Source: Paenibacillus dendrobii (lineage in GTDB: Bacteria; Bacillota; Bacilli; Paenibacillales; Paenibacillaceae). From it: a stretch of DNA of 64,000 bases. Position numbers and translations under genes: made by a program. The notes beneath the pieces are model-generated. The model was not told the origin of the DNA, did not search any database, and worked only from the letters and a program-made list of their open reading frames with translations. Numbering within the stretch: position 1 is the stretch's first letter; every line of letters begins with the position of its first letter. Shown here one piece after another: positions 62,328-64,000 of the stretch. The stretch is taken from contig NZ_WUBI01000002.1 of NCBI RefSeq assembly GCF_009807035.1, forward strand, positions 434,001 to 498,000, in the 5' to 3' direction.

Positions 62328-62924
62328 TTACCATTCAAGCATGAGGAGCTGTTTGGATAGATCGGTGAGTTTCTGCCGGCAAAGCTCCGCCTTCTCGTGA
62401 TCTCCGCTTTGGAGCGCTTCATGCAGCCGTTCAAGCTCATCATCAACCTCAAGCCGCAGCAGCAGCAAGCGCATTTCTCCTTCTGTCGAAAAATACAACT
62501 TGGAAATCTCCTGCTCCGTCATAAACGGCCCCTTTTGATACAGCACCCTTTGCTGATATCCGGATATTTCAACCAAACGGATGACTTCGCCGAATAAAAT
62601 GCTTTCCACCAGAATCTGACGGTCCTTAAACCGCTTCACGATCGCATGACCACGTGTATCCTCGATCAGCCTTTCCATCCACTCTGCCAGTTTGGCATCC
62701 CGAATAATATAATCTCCAACCATCTTATAACCGTTTTTGGTCCGATTAAACCGCAGCTTGACGAGTTTGCGCCCCGTTCTGACGGAAACGATAAATAGTG
62801 ATTCGTTCTCGCTCCAGTACAGGGAATATCCCTCCTGAATCAAATCCTTAATCAGGTCCTGAATATGCCGCCGGTTAAACCGAAGCTCCAAATTGCAGTA
62901 TTCCACTTCATAGCTCTTGTTCAC
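62328..62924 (-). CDS. Conserved-looking protein of unknown function
   Basis: I do not recognise this 198-residue protein. It is soluble and rich in charged residues: an N-terminal alpha/beta part (NLELRFNRRHIQDLIKDLIQEGYSLYWSEN) with strands SLFIVSV and KLVKLRFN, then a middle section ILVESILFGEVIRLVEI, and a C-terminal helical hairpin with a heptad-like pattern (about 145-198) that may be a coiled coil. The start is a GTG at 62924 with AAGGAGGG seven bases upstream, a very good ribosome site. It lies alone upstream of gnd. Confidence 0.72.
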   Translation of the reverse strand: MNKSYEVEYCNLELRFNRRHIQDLIKDLIQEGYSLYWSENESLFIVSVRTGRKLVKLRFNRTKNGYKMVGDYIIRDAKLAEWMERLIEDTRGHAIVKRFKDRQILVESILFGEVIRLVEISGYQQRVLYQKGPFMTEQEISKLYFSTEGEMRLLLLRLEVDDELERLHEALQSGDHEKAELCRQKLTDLSKQLLMLEW

Positions 62925-63209
62925 GGCACTCCCTCCTTCAGTTATGGACCGCTTTTGCGAATAAACCTGCGATTAGAGGATTTTGCAAAAATCATGAGAG
63001 CGAGTTCCATGAAGAAATATATAGACCCTAAACGGCTTCATTCGTCTATATAATTGCCCGGGAGCTTATGAGTTCGAAATTTGCAAAAGCCCTGATTAAA
63101 ATTGATTAACAGCTTTGTTCTATTTTATACTTTATCTTATGTAACGGTAACTTGGTTTATTGACTATTTTTACCCTTCCCCCCCCTGAGCCAAACAGGCA
63201 GAGAGGATA
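62925..63209. other. Intergenic region with palindromes
   Basis: Between the unknown gene and yktB, TATATAGAC (63019-63027) and GTCTATATA (63044-63052) form a 9-bp perfect inverted repeat with a 16-base loop. A CCTGCGATTAGAGG stretch near 62968 is similar to part of the dispersed repeat. No gene or riboswitch is apparent. Confidence 0.5.
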
Positions 63210-63218
63210 TGCTATAAT
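63210..63218 (+). promoter_or_regulatory. Extended -10 promoter of yktB
   Basis: TGCTATAAT (63210-63218) is an extended -10 box about 46 bases before the start, with a poor -35, the same form as the PBP promoter. Confidence 0.6.
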
Positions 63219-63264
63219 AGGACAAACTTTGCGCACCGTAATTGAACAGAGGAGGCCCCGCAGC

Positions 63265-63888
63265 ATGTCATTTGAAGGTTTTCATTCACAGGATTTCGAT
63301 GTATTTACCGTACCCGGACTTGAGCCCCGCATGGAGGCTTTGATAGCTAACGTGAGACCGAAGCTCGAAACGCTGGGAGGCGAAATCGCCCCGTTTCTCT
63401 CCGCGCTTTGCGGCGAAGAAATGTTTCCCCACGTAGCCAAGCATGCACGCCGTACCATCAATCCCCCAAACGATACGTGGGTTGCCTGGGCAGCGAGCAA
63501 AAGAGGATATAAGGCACTGCCGCATTTCCAGGTCGGAATGTTCGAATCCCACCTGTTTGTCATTTTTGCTGTCATTTACGAGAGCTCTAACAAGGCCGTC
63601 TTCGCCAAGCATTTGGAGAAAAACCGCAGCAAGGTGAAGAAGACTCTGCCGGAAGATTTCTATTGGTCCATGGATCATATGGATCCAGGCTTTACGCCGC
63701 ATGCGGATATGAGCGCCAAGGATTTTACCCAAATGGCCGAAAAGCTGGAGAAAGTGAAAAAATCCGAAGTCTTGTGCGGGCTGCGCATTCCACGAGGCGA
63801 GGCCGTACTGGAAAATGGACCTGAGCTTGTCTCCCTCATCCAGTCTACGTTCGAAAAGCTGCTTCCACTGTATAAAATGGCATTTTAA
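63265..63888 (+). CDS. YktB family protein (UPF0637/DUF1054)
   Basis: The 207-residue protein matches the YktB family in length (about 210) and pattern: FEGFHSQDFDVFTVPGLEPRM, HVAKHARRTINPPNDTWVAW, KALPHFQVGMFESHLFVIFAVIYE and FYWSMDHMDPG. It is cytosolic and of unknown function. ATG at 63265 with GAGGAGG nine bases upstream is clear; an open frame extends back to 63160 across the promoter and is not coding. A terminator follows directly. Confidence 0.92.
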   Translation: MSFEGFHSQDFDVFTVPGLEPRMEALIANVRPKLETLGGEIAPFLSALCGEEMFPHVAKHARRTINPPNDTWVAWAASKRGYKALPHFQVGMFESHLFVIFAVIYESSNKAVFAKHLEKNRSKVKKTLPEDFYWSMDHMDPGFTPHADMSAKDFTQMAEKLEKVKKSEVLCGLRIPRGEAVLENGPELVSLIQSTFEKLLPLYKMAF

Positions 63889-63900
63889 TATTAAAATGTG

Positions 63901-63952
63901 AAAAAGCTGTACCCGGCCGGTTCTACACCGGCACTGCGGGTACAGCTTTTTT
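63901..63952. terminator. yktB terminator
   Basis: AAAAAGCTGTACCC pairs with GGGTACAGCTTTTT, with an inner GCCGG/CCGGC helix. A- and T-runs on both sides make it work in both directions, so a convergent gene may begin just beyond the window edge. Confidence 0.9.
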
Positions 63953-64000
63953 GGTTCACTAAGGGATCGAGGCTTCTCAAACCGCCGGCTTCATTCTGCG

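Noticed and set aside
63953..64000. End of a minus-strand gene at the right edge
   Set aside because: A possible stop is visible near 63978, but too few codons are present to support a family.

Overview
The window reads as a chromosomal stretch of a spore-forming Gram-positive bacterium of the Bacillales, most likely Paenibacillus or a close relative. The evidence is gene order and protein family content rather than any single marker: the block from rqcH through the calcium ATPase, yicC/yloC, remA, gmk, rpoZ, coaBC, priA, def, fmt, rsmB, rlmN, prpC, prkC, rsgA, rpe, spoVM, rpmB and fakA follows the Bacillus subtilis ylo region almost gene for gene; a 26-codon spoVM (sporulation), remA, ricF, a ccpA/acsA/acuA cluster and a bacilliredoxin-like gene are present; base composition looks moderate, and TTG/GTG starts with strong Shine-Dalgarno sequences are frequent. 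Assignment to genus is inference.

Layout. 1-5.2 kb: a partial DegV/FakB-type fatty-acid-binding gene and fakA, then divergent rpmB, the tiny spoVM, rpe and rsgA. 5.2-8.2 kb: the PASTA kinase prkC and its phosphatase prpC. 8.2-18.5 kb: translation, start-methionine processing and cofactor genes (rlmN, rsmB, fmt, def, priA, coaBC, rpoZ, gmk, remA, yicC). 18.5-24.3 kb: a YitJ-type methyltransferase/MTHF reductase, dapF and a P-type Ca2+-ATPase. 24.5-29.1 kb: rqcH, a PHP phosphoesterase, an unknown protein, ylbG and ricF. 29.2-32.7 kb: an overlapping pair encoding a bacterial XPB helicase and a partner protein. 32.9-40.6 kb: an M20 amidohydrolase, yugN, ftsW, an Asp23 protein, a Ca2+/H+ exchanger, ylaN, an HPr-like protein lacking the phosphorylatable histidine, an M29 aminopeptidase and a lipoprotein. 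40.7-47.4 kb: a GAF/GGDEF diguanylate cyclase, rpsD with a long leader, a T-box leader with no synthetase gene behind it, and a class A penicillin-binding protein with FN3 domains. 47.6-53.3 kb: acsA and acuA (acetate activation and its control), mtnN, ccpA, brxC and a zinc-motif protein. 53.5-57.2 kb: ptsI translationally coupled to a PTS EIICBA. 57.4-64 kb: a CoA-binding protein, aroA, a rhodanese, aroK, gnd, two unknown proteins and yktB.

Genes that work together: prpC/prkC/rsgA (reversible Ser/Thr phosphorylation and ribosome assembly), fmt/def (formylation and deformylation of initiator Met), fakA with the DegV protein (fatty-acid phosphorylation), ccpA/acsA/acuA/ptsI/EIICBA plus the HPr-like protein (carbon catabolite control), and aroA/aroK (shikimate pathway).

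The most unusual observations are (1) an apparently intact tyrosine T-box leader, with promoter, facing the 3' end of rpsD where tyrS would be expected but is absent; (2) the XPB helicase plus partner two-gene unit; (3) an HPr-like protein that keeps the Ser46 region but lacks the His15 segment; and (4) palindromes placed exactly in promoter spacers of the Ca2+/H+ exchanger and ccpA genes. No CRISPR array, prophage, insertion sequence, tRNA or rRNA gene was found.
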